Shown here one piece after another: positions 43,785 through 55,400 of a DNA stretch of 64,000 nt (positions are counted from its first letter, which is position 1; each line of letters starts with the position of its first letter). The DNA comes from Lepidodermella squamata (Eukaryota; Gastrotricha), in NCBI GenBank assembly GCA_047495785.1, contig JBLDXI010000020.1:2294001-2358000 (forward strand). The letters run 5' to 3'. Under the pieces are notes generated by a model that was given only the letters and a program-made list of their open reading frames with translations, did not search any database and was not told the origin of the DNA. The translations under genes and the position numbers were made by a program.

Positions 43785-44465
43785 TCAACGGGATCGGCTG
43801 CGGGATCCGTTACGGCTCGCATCGTCGAATGCGGCTCGCTCACGGCTGCGTGATCGTGACGCTGACCGGCTGTAAACAGCAACATATAGCGTAGGTAACA
43901 ATAGCAGCTGTTATCAGTTATTTACCTCTTGTCGTCATCAAAGCTGCGGCCCTTGGCTGGCGGAGATCGGCTTCGGCTGCGCGATCGGGATCGGCTGCGA
44001 TCACGTCTACGATCGCGGCTACGGCTGCGGCTACGACCACGTCCTCCTCGACCACCGTAGTAGTCATCTTCGCCGTAACGGCCACCCCTTCGTTCGCGGC
44101 CGCCTCGCTCATCACTCCTTCCGCCAACCGGGCGAGGATAGCGAGCCATGGTTACTGGAAATATTGAATATATTATTCTACTAACCAGCACGCAGCAACA
44201 TACCTCTGATTTCGCGACCATCGATATTTTTGCCGTCCATTCGATCCATGGCGTCTTCAGCGTCATGCCTGTTGTTGTAACGAACGAACGCAAAACCTCG
44301 GCTTTCACGGGAGCGAGGGTCACGAGGGATATAAATATCTCCGACGCGCCCATACTTTTCGAAGTATCGCAAGAGCTCCTCGGAAGTTGTTCTGTAGGAG
44401 ATGTTGTCAACCTTCAGAGAAACCATGCGGTCAACATCGCGCGGAGGGGGTCCAGAACTTCCCAT
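43785..44465 (-). CDS. SRSF2: SR splicing factor SRSF2 (SC35)
   Basis: Serine/arginine-rich pre-mRNA splicing factor of the nucleus. Exons 44204-44465, 43926-44154 and 43785-43869; 191 aa (human 221). The RRM spans residues about 14-88: RNP2 LKVDNI and RNP1 RGFAFVRY. The exon junction [13 protein letters not shown] copies the SC35 ELRVQMARY linker. After a GGRGGR hinge, the RS domain reads [20 protein letters not shown] and continues in exon 3 ([14 protein letters not shown]..). If the last intron is retained, translation stops after DDDKR at 43922, giving a 164-aa form; this could allow regulated splicing. A splice acceptor (TTAATTTCTAG) lies 12 nt before the ATG. Confidence 0.88.
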
Positions 44466-46428
44466 CGTAAGCTAGTACTAGAAATTAAGACCTACTGAAA
44501 AGGGATGAATACATTTTAATAATCTGTAAAAAGCGGCGCCCGAAACCCGGCACAAGGCACAACCCTCATGACGCGCTAAACACCAGCTTCCCACTTCCCA
44601 AACATTCTTCGTTACTATATTAGCAGTGCAAATTTGTAGGTTAAACCTCGGACGTGCTGAAATGCGTTGGTGTCAAATGCAATAATTTGTGAAACACCTG
44701 AAAGCTGCTGAAGACATTGTGGTTGGTGGTTTGGACTCAGGTTCCAGAAAAAAATCACGCGAACTATAAAACGGAGCTGAAGATTTTCTGGCCCACGTCA
44801 TATGGCCGACTTTGTTTGACATTTATATTGTTTTATTATTGATAAGGGAATTAAGCATTAAATTTATAAAATGCTCATAATTACTTTATTTTTGAATTTG
44901 CCGCGCAATTTGTTTGCCCGCGAATCAATCATCGGATGTAGTGTAAAAGCCTGTCTTTTTTGGAGGGGGATGTAGCGAAGAGACGAAGGAGAAGGGCGTA
45001 TGGTCTACCGCCAGTCACACTGAAAGATGGTTAATACCTAAATTGCTAATCTAGCGTCCTTTCGAGCAAAATGGGCATGCGTTGCTTCATCCTTTTCGCT
45101 GGGATATTCTTCATTGATCAGCATTGTACCGAAAACCGAAAGCCCTGAAATTACCCATCGAAATCAATAATTTCCGCAATATCCTGTGTTTCAAGTATAA
45201 TCATGTCTCGCCATAATTGCACATTACGAAAGATACTTACATGAATTTGCATAGGTATCGTACTAAATTCAAGTCATCAGTGCTCGGTACCAATCGTTTT
45301 CATCAACGGAGCACGAAGCTTTTTCGCCAAAGCTGAATTATCTTATAATTCAAGTCGCTCTTTAACTGAAGCCCGAAATCTCATGACCCTAATGTTGCCT
45401 TTTTCATAGTGTAGTTAGTGATCGAGAAAATAGTTTCTTTGTGGTGTTCTTCTATCAACGATTAATAATACATATCATGTGATCCATCTTTGTACTTGCA
45501 GTGTTTAATTATAATATGGGCCTTGCTGCATCCCAAGCTCCTTGTTCTTTGTATTCTTTGTTGAATTAGAATTAGCGCAGCATTCATGTAACATTGATGC
45601 TACAAGTAGTTAGTAATTTGGTTGATATCTATCAAACTGAGCTTCTTGAAACCATGCCTCCGAAAGGTTCAGGAATTTCACTTGAAAAACTATAATAAGG
45701 ATCTTTTTGCTAGTTTTTGCTAGTTTTTTTTACATGAGTTTTGCTCAGTTTATTAATATATGCGATCTCTTTGCTGTGTGTTTTTGTGTTAATTCTTGGC
45801 GGAGAGAATCCTGCTTTAGTTCTATATTGCGCATTTACTTGAATCTTCTCACTGTAACTTCAGTTTACCCTTTGAGCTTCACCAGTTTAGCTGAGCTATT
45901 TTGAGTCCTAATTTTCCCGTTTCTCCAAATTCATTAGTAGTGATTATTTCTATTTGTGACAAAAGTCAGTGGGTTATCACTCCGCAATTTATTCAGAAAA
46001 CTCCATCCGGCTCTCCAGCAGCATATCTTCCGTAAGATATTTTATTTCCCAAGCTTATTTGGTAAGATATTGAGCTGCATGTTTAAACGTAGTAATTTAT
46101 ATATCTGAAAGATCCAGAATTATGATAATTCCCGTTTGCATCGTGATTACTTGAAGCGGTGATGTTCTTATAATCTCATTGTTCACTTCCATCCTATTTA
46201 CAGAAATGATCAATATTATATATCAGATCACTTCTTCTGCTCTATTCATTAAGCTGATTTAGATATCTTTTTGCGGTAAATTGATGACACTATGCTATCG
46301 AGGTTTAGCTTTTGAGTAATATTAGCCCATGATTACATGCATGCTCATCGATTTTGTTGTTTACGTGATACTATACAATCCAAAGTAACTTAACTGATAT
46401 AATTATGTCTGCTAGATAGTTTTCAATA
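44466..46428. other. Intergenic between SRSF2 and CKAP5
   Basis: About 2 kb of AT-rich DNA between divergent genes, so it must hold both promoters. No TATA-like element, repeat or RNA gene stands out. Confidence 0.45.
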
Positions 46429-49400
46429 ATGGGTGACGAGGATGACTGGGCTAAACTTCCCAGCGATCAGAAAGTTGCACATAAGGTAATCTTTGCATTA
46501 TTACACAATGAAGTATTTGATCATTGGAATATTGTAATCAGAACTGGAAAGCTCGCGTAGCTGGTTACACTGAACTGCAGAAACTTTTCAATGGTCTTGA
46601 CGAGAAGAGTCCTGAATTTCAAAAGTACGGACCTCAGCTCAAAGGCTTTATTGCCGATTCCAATGCTGCTGCCCAAGAAAAAGGCGTCGATGCCGCCGTT
46701 GCTTTTCTCAACAATGCAGCTCAGACAATCGTGGCAAAATGCGCACAAGAAGTTGCTGGAGCCGCGATTACCAAAGGCCTGGCTGCGACTAAACCCAAAA
46801 CTAAAGAGCAGTCACAAGAGATTGTCATGTTATTGATTGAACGAGAAAAGCACGAATTGGTTATGGTTAGTTTCTGGTTATGAGTTTTTGTACATTTAAT
46901 CGATATTTGTCATTTTCATAGGAGGAATTAATGACGGCACTCGAGAACAAACAGCCGAAATTCGTCGCCACTTGCGCTACAGTCCTCAGGGACGCGCTGA
47001 AAAGCTTCGGCCCGAAAATTATCAACATTAAAACCGTGCTGAAAACAGCGCCTCGCCTACTTGAAGACCGCGATCCCACTGTTCGAGATGCTGGAAAACA
47101 GCTGATTCTTGAGATGGTAATGTGGGTAGGCCGGGCAGCGATAAAACCGAATTTAGCCGCCTTAAAACCTGTCCAGCTGCAAGAATTAGACGCGGAATTC
47201 GACAAAATTGAGGCGAATCGTGTGCAGCCAGTCCCGACGCGCTTCACGTTGACAGAACAAAAGAAACGAATGGCGGCTGGTTACGTAGGCGACGCACCTG
47301 CCGCTGCTGGACCAGCCGGCCCCGCGGCGGCGGGCGCGGCGGTCGCGGTCGAAACAAAGCAAATCGACGCGTGGGATTTGGCTGATCCCGAGGAGATCAT
47401 CTCGAAATTTCCGTCAGATTGGCACGAAAAATTAGAGTCGAAAAAGTGGCAAGAGCGTAAAGAAGCGCTTGAACCCTTCGAAAAATTGACTAGCGCTGTT
47501 CGGTTAAAACCGGGTGAATACGGCGATTTACTCCATGCGCTGATTAATGTAGTTAAAAAAGACGCAAATATCGTTGTTGTCCAGCTAGCTGCTAAAATTG
47601 TAACTGGTTTAGCCCTTGGTCTTCGGAAACATTTCTCGCCCTATGCCCACGCGTCGCTAGAAGCGCTACTTGAGCGTTCCAAGGAGAAGAAACAGTCGTT
47701 AACCCAGGCTTTTCGCGAGGGATGTGATGCAATTTTTGTCGCTTGCAATCTCGAGTCGATGGCTGAACACGTTTTGCCGTTTTTGTCCAACAAAACCCCG
47801 GCTGTTCGCATGGAAACAGCCGCGTTCCTCGACCGTTGTTTCACGGCATCGCGGGGTCCGAAATTGTTTGGCAATAAGAAAATCGTTAAATTATACGTTG
47901 CGCCTCTGCTAACCCTGGTCGGTGATCCGATGGGCGAAGTTCGTGAGGCAGCTTTTGAGACCCTGGGTTGTCTCCACGCATTTGCGGGCGAAAAAGCGGT
48001 TGAGCCGCTGCTGGCTGATGTTGATCAGATTCGTTTGACGAAAATTCACGAGGTATCACAGAAAAAACTTGCGGCAGCCACTGCGAATGGGCCGGCCCCT
48101 GCTGCAGCTGCTGCTGCCCCGCCACCTCCTGAACCGGCTAAACCCGCCGCTGCTGCTCCAGCGAAAAAACCAGTTGCCCGACCGGCCACTGCTTCATCAT
48201 CGAACGGAGGTTCAACCTACGGCGATGCAGTTGATGCTGGACCAGTCCCTGCCGTTAAAAAACCCGCGGCGAAATCGGCCCCGGCCGGTGGTCGAAAACC
48301 AGGTAGTAACAAGCCGAAAGTTTTCGAAGAGTCTGAAATTTCGGAAGATGCCGCGATTTTCGAGTGTTCCAACATTTTCGGTGGCGAGGAAATTGTCAAA
48401 CAATTACAGTCGTCGAACTGGAAGGAGCGGCAAGAAGCGGTTGATAAAATGATTAATACTTTGAAGCCGATGTCTGCGGAAAGTATTCCCGTTCAAGCGG
48501 TTATTCGACTGTTGGCTGCTAAAGCTGGGCTTCGAGACAACAATTTGCCAGTTATGAAGCTGAAACTTGATTTGGTCGCTATATTGGCCTCGGAAAAGGT
48601 ATTTATACATTTTATTGTTAAAATGAATTGAAAAATTCAAATTATTTCCACTGCTAAAAGTGAAGGTTTATCACTAAATTTGAGCCTTATAAATCTCAGG
48701 AATTGCATGTTTTGGGTTTTTTGTATTTTCCCGATTTGTTAATTCAAATTTGCCGCATCTTCGTATCGGATCCAGGTCTAATGCGGCGTGTCCCAGAAGT
48801 CGCGCAACTATTTTTTTAATGTGGCAACATTTTGTAGGAAATTGAACCAATTTTTGTAAATTAAACCTACCGAGAGAATATTTCATCCGCGATTTAACCG
48901 AAGAATTAGAAATTTACCGGAGTAAACCCGGAAAATCCCGATGGTAACTGGATCGGTAATTATCGGTATTTTACCCAGTTGGACCAAATTTTTCCGGGAT
49001 TTTTTAATTTTATTGACAAGTGACATGCTTTATTACTAGTCTCGTGATATTTTGAATTTTTCTAAAAATTTTCTGGCCCTGAGATGTGACTTCACCTCTC
49101 ATTTTAACGTTTCTGAACGGTTTTCCGTGTATTTTCTTTGCTTGTGTTGCGTTGATATTTATTTTCGAATAACTATTAGGATGAAAGCTGATAATTCGTG
49201 CCTTACTCTTAACTTCGGGTTATAGGTTGTGCGAATCTTGGTCTACCCCAAATTTAATCATCCTATTATTTTTATCAAATATTGAGAATGACCTTTCAGC
49301 GCTATTAAATTCATTTTCTTTCCAGGTCGGAAGTCGTTTCTCGAAAACGTCTGCTTTCGCGTGCCTAAACGATATTATCGACAAAATCGGCGACGCTAAG

Positions 49401-52400
49401 AACGGTCCAACCGTCCAAAAACTCCTATCAGACATGGCCGACTACTGCGACCCGATCGGACCAGAATTCCTAGTACCCTACGTCCTATCTCAGGCGATGA
49501 GCAGCAAAAGCCCGAAAACTCACCAGGAAGCCCTGAATTGGGCCGCTAGCGTTATGAACGACTTCGGCCTTCGTTTCACCCCGAAAGAAATCGTCCCGCT
49601 GATGAGGCAGGGCCTGCAATCAGCGAACGGAGCAGTCCGAACGTCGGCTATTGCCGCTTTTGGGAAATTGTTCCAGTTGACTGGACCCACCTTAAGAATG
49701 CTACTCGAGGACGAAAAACCGGCCTTGTTGCAACTCATCGACGCAGAATTTGAGCGGGTTAAAGATCAACCCGCCCCGAAGGCGACGAGAGGAATTCGAA
49801 AATCAGCCATTCCTGAGGGCGATGAAGTTGACGCGGCCGAGGCTGAGCAAAACGCAGCTCAAGCCGCTGCAGACGCTGAGGCGGCCCTCGAAGCGCTGCT
49901 ACCTCGAGTCGATATCAGTCAAAAATTCCAGGGCGAATTGATGGATCAGCTGGACGATAAGACTTCTTACAAAGTTCGAAAGGAAGCGATCGATAAGGTC
50001 CTTGAAATTATTAAGGAGGCTAAACTCATCCACCCACCCCTTGGAGATCTGCCGACAATTTTGGTGAAACGGTTGAAAGAGGCGAATAAAGTGCTGGTTC
50101 AAAGCGCGTTGACGGTTTGCGAACAGCTAGCAACGTCGATGGGCAAGAAAATTGCAGAACATATCTCAATTCTTGGCCCGGCGATTCTGATCAGTTTCGG
50201 CGATAACAAACCGCAAATTCGGCAACAGGCAACTGGCTGTATGACGGTTTGGCTGGAGCAGTGCAACAAAAATTTTGCGCCTTTTTTCGAAAATTTGCTG
50301 TTCAGCGCAGCGCTTCAGGCGGGTAATTCTACCCTGAGGGCTGAGTTGTTGACATGGCTGGGCAAGAATCTACCGCCAGCTATGTGCAGATTGCCGAAAG
50401 ATGATATGATTGCGTCGATTCCGTTCGTTTTATCGGCTATGGAAGATCGAAGTGCTGAGGTTCGGAAAGCTGGTCAAGAGGCTTTGTTGCCTATGATGAT
50501 CCACACAGGTATAAATAGAAACATAATTGTAAATTGAATAGATTCCGATCCTGCTTTTAAAATCAATTAATGAAGAGTTTATATGGCTAAAAAAAGATAA
50601 AATTGAATTCTTATTTTAACAAATGTACGTTGCCGATGGGAATAAAATCTTACGGAGAAATTCGGTCCAACCGGCTAAAATACGAAAAATTGTCGAAACA
50701 GTTACCATTGGGGTTGCTCTGTTAAATTTCGAATTTCTCAGGGGGAAATTACAGATGAAGGATGGGTGGTGTTCGACATATTTATTCTGTCACGAACATG
50801 ATCGGTGACGATGCCGATGATTTAGACGGGCGGATGTAACCTTTCAAGTAATTGCGAACACTTCCAGCTCTGTTTCGGAGTAGCTGTAGGGCCGAACGGA
50901 GGAACGGATGGGAGGCCAATAGTCTTACAGCACAGATCTTCTATAAACAGCCGGCACATAATTAATTGGCAAGCTGCGTTTATAAACTGCGAAAACATTG
51001 CGCCCTGAAACAGTCACCGTTACCTTACTAGGCGACTTAGCAGACAAATATATGGAGTAGAGATAGCGAAGAACCACGTCTTGTCGTCGCTGAACTGAAT
51101 CTGGCAGGAAGAACGTGTGAACGTCTGCGACGAGATCTTGTTAGCACCTATAACAGAGACCGACATGGTAAAATCTGCCAATTGGACATCCATGCTGAAA
51201 GCCAAGTGGAGCCTAAGTATGACAGTGAGTCAAGGGACATCAAGAGAAGAGAAACCGGGAGTAGTCTCAATAGAGAAAAAAGCGCCTCTAGCCTTAACAT
51301 GAACCGAATATTCATAGTCGAATACTTCGTCATTCCAAACAGCAACGTAAACTTAGGGTGTAGAAGCAGAATCAGACCAACCAGCAATTGCAGCAGTGTA
51401 GCAGGCTGCCAAATCAGAGGACGGGAATTTACATAGTGTCAGCGGCTGCGTTTGTCACATTCAGCCACGGAATGGCCGATTCATTCAGTTCCGAAAACCG
51501 AGGCAACGACCCCGGCGCTCGCTCGCACGACCTTGACCAAGTCGCCACGAAGGGCGGCAGCGCGAGCCTTGCGGACAAAGCACCACCTTGCCAGCCGGAT
51601 GACCTGGCCGGCAAAGGTGATGATCGCGAAACAAAGCGAGGCGTACACCGCCGCTTTCTGAGTGTCCACACCAATTCCCGATCGCGGGGGTTGTTCGAGT
51701 GAGGGGCGCGTTCCTTCATTCTTTTGCGTTAAAAAGCACAGTCTAGAAAACAAAACGTATTTGTTTATTGATGTGGAGTAGCAAGCCACGTGGCACGGCG
51801 TCACAACTATGAGGTTATAAACCGGCAAAGTGCCAACGCAAGGGGCGCAGCCGGCGACTACGAGGTCACCAGCAGGCGGGAAAGATCCGTGTGGTAACAA
51901 GTAATAACAAAAAATTGCATCAGTGATGTCAAAAGTCGGAGCCAGAGTCATGCCCAGAGTGACCCTGTCAAGAAAAGTACGCCGGATGTGGGCGCTACTT
52001 CCCATAAACAAATTTGTTGAACGCAGTGTACCACTCTAGCCAGGCGTCCGGGCTGTCCCCAAGCCCGCCAGGCCGGACGTGGTGATATCAAAGCTGCCGA
52101 CCGGCGTCGATGGCAACGCCGGCACGGCGCTCGAAGAAGGCCCAGCACTGTTCCACGGACAGGGGGCCAGGCGGGCGAGGCGTGCGCTTCGCGAAGCAGG
52201 GCAACCTAAAAGTTTGTCGTAGGGACGACGACGACACGTAGTCGAGCGTTCGGCCATGATTCCAAGGCGTGCTTCAACAAGTTTGAGAAACTAGGCAGTC
52301 CCGGAAAAGAAAAAGTAATTAACAGTAGACCATCGGGTAGTGAGCGGTCCGCAAAGCGGCGCTCAGTTGGTCCGTAGGAGCAGAGGTCTCGAGGAAGTAG

Positions 52401-55400
52401 TCCGCCCTGTTTAGCAAGTACTCGGTTGATTTTCTATTTTGCTTGGCTCTTCTTTCCAATCGCTGCTGTATAGCAGATGGACTGCCATCAGGGACCGGAA
52501 ATTTCATTACATTTTCTACAAGGTCGCTGACCATTCTTGAGGGCCCTTCGCCCTTTCATCTGCCTATTGCAAGTTTCAGCTTGGGGTCGAGCACTACCAT
52601 TGTCTTGACAATGCAGTCCTCGAGAGCCTGCACCTGGCTCTACCCATCATCATCTGCGCCAGCCTGTTCAAAAGCCTGCTCATCAAGGATTGGAGCATGA
52701 ACTGCTCGGCGCAGTCTCAGCGATTTGAGCCATCGAAACCAGTCGACAGACGCCGCATCAGAATCGCCACCGCCAGGCTTGCATTGCAAGTAGCCGTAGT
52801 ATATAAATAACGACCGCGTCAAAATGATGATGAGATGCATATCAGCACCGGCGCTCTCGATGCCTTCCCGTGCATAGGACGTCTCAAGTTGTTTTCGTGT
52901 AATTTTAAAAACAGCACAAACCGTTCACTTGCTGGTAGTTGTGCAGCAGCAAGTTTAGCCGAATCTGATCGGTGCCAATTATATCGTTATGATCAGGGGT
53001 CGAGTGGAATTTTCATATTCATTGAGTGGAATTTCCCGGAAATCTTATATTTTAGAGAGGAATTTTCCGCTAGCGAAGTTACAGAATAAACTCGATATTA
53101 ATCATCGCAATATGAGCTGTCCCTCATATCAGCAATACCGCTAGCCCGTGCCTTCATCATCATTGGCGGCCTCAATATCGACCTCATCGAGAAGTAATTT
53201 CTCCGGTTTCAGCTTTTCGACCGTTAGCCAACTCGGCCCAGAAGACCTCGATGCGATCTGTTACGTTCTGGTAGACTCTCTTTCTCGAAATTTTATAGTT
53301 AGCCGCCTTGGCACGACCATGACGGTCATCGGTCATGGCATACGATGCTTGTCTAGCCAGCACGGCAACAGGTTTCAGAATTTTTCGTAAGCTGGACCAG
53401 CTTTAAACCAATGTTCCAATCTTTGGTTTTGTTTTGAAAGCACCAACATGCTAGCATTCTCTTCAGGTCTTGATTCGTCCTTTCCACGCTGGCTCCTACC
53501 CTGGCTCCGCTGAAGGACAAAATAGTATTTTTTTCCTTTCAGGTGCTAAATAATTCTCTCAATGACATAGGAAAGCGTGGGTCATTGAAAGGATTAGAAA
53601 TCTTTCGCATTGAAAGTAAATGACTAAACCATTGAGAGTATTTTCTATTTATAATCGGGAGGACGAGAAAACGAGAGAAAAGTCGCATCACGATGAAATA
53701 TGCGGTTTTCGCTCGCAAAACTTATGTGACATGCTGTAATGTACATTTTAGACAGAATTATGCTTTTGTTGACCGAAAAGTAAGATTTCTCGGCAAAAAT
53801 GTGGCCGATATCCAATATTCTAGGCAGGAAGGGAGCATCTCAGAATATTTGTATTCTTCATAATTAGCCTGGAATAAGTTTTCGATTGTTGGCTGAGGAC
53901 AGCGCAGGTGTAGTAGCAACGTTAAGAATTCTAACAGCTCATTAGAATCTTCGAATTGCAAGTCAAATCATGGAAAATTGTTGAATCTTTTATCAAACCA
54001 GCTTAATCAAAAATTATAAATTCCTCCTTAAAAATCTTTAATATTAAATATATTATTCATTTTTTAGGTTACGAGCCTTTCTCGAAGGCTGTCGAAGCTC
54101 TCAAACCCGCATCCCGCGACCAGTTATCGCCACTTGTTGACAAAGCGAAGAGCGAACTACCGCCACCACCTGCCCGGGCGCAACCAGCAATGGACCGCAG
54201 CCAGACCATGGTGAAAAAACCAGCCGGTAAAGCTCCAGCCGCAAAACCAGCCTCAGCCGCCCCGCCGGTTGAAAAATCGATCAGTCCAACCGAGCAGCGA
54301 CCAGTCAAAAGCGCCGCATCGCCTAAATCGGGAATGTCTAAATCCGCGACTTCTCCTATGAAAAACCGTGCGATGAGTGCTGCTAATTTGAATTCCCCTG
54401 TCGCCCCAGTCGCGCCGGTTTCATCCTCCATCGATGAACCGATCGCGGCTCTATTCGACGAAAAAGCCAGCACGCCGGCGATGAAGGACGCCCGGTATCG
54501 CGAGGAGTCGAAATTGAAACTGCTGAAATGGAATTTCAGCCAGCCCAGCAAGGAATATCTCGACCAATTGAGGAAACAAATCACAAATGCGAATTTCTCG
54601 GCCCTCCTTATCGAAGGCCTGTTCGCGTCGGATGTTCGCCAACACATCAGGGCGATTGATCAAATCGCGGTGTATGCCGAGCGGAAACCAGTTATTGTCT
54701 ACTCGAATATCGATTTGATTTTCAAATGGCTTACCCTTCGATTTTTCGACAATAACACAACACTGCACATTCGCTGCTTCCGATTTTTGCTTGGCCTACT
54801 GCCGCTTTTCGGCGCGTCGAAACTTCGTTTGTCCGACAGTGATGTCGCGTGCTTCTTCCCGTACCTCCTGGTTAAGGTGGGCGACCCGAAGGACAACATT
54901 CGCCGCGATGTCCATGCGATTATTCGAGCAATGTGTGACGTATACCCTGTCCATAAACTCGTGCCATGGATTATTGAAGGCCTGAAATCGAAAAACGCGA
55001 AACAGCGTGCGGAGTGCCTTGACCAGTTGACAACGTTTTTCAACGATTTCGACATGACAACTGTCGGCTGTGACCAGGCTGCGTTGATTTCGATTCTACG
55101 CTCAGTTGCCGGGCAGGTCGCGGATCGAGACGGGTCGGTGCGTAATTCGGCCCTGTCCTGCCTGGTTGTCGCGGCTAGTCGGCAGGGTTTCGGCCCTGAG
55201 GGGGTGCTGAACCATACTGCAGCTGTTATGCAGCCGAAAGAAAGGGCGATGTTGGAGGAACGGTTGAAACGGACGTGCCCGGGCGGGTTCGATACCGAAC
55301 AACCCGCCGGACCGGGTACGGTGGTCAAATCGATGGGAACGCCCAATGTCCCGCCGAATATGGCTGGAACCGCTACTTTGACCAGGCCATCACGAGGCTC

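Noticed and set aside
51481-52011. 176-codon minus-strand frame as an intact gene
   Set aside because: GC-rich DNA naturally gives long frames; no motif, start context or splice structure supports it, so it is described only as part of the intron.
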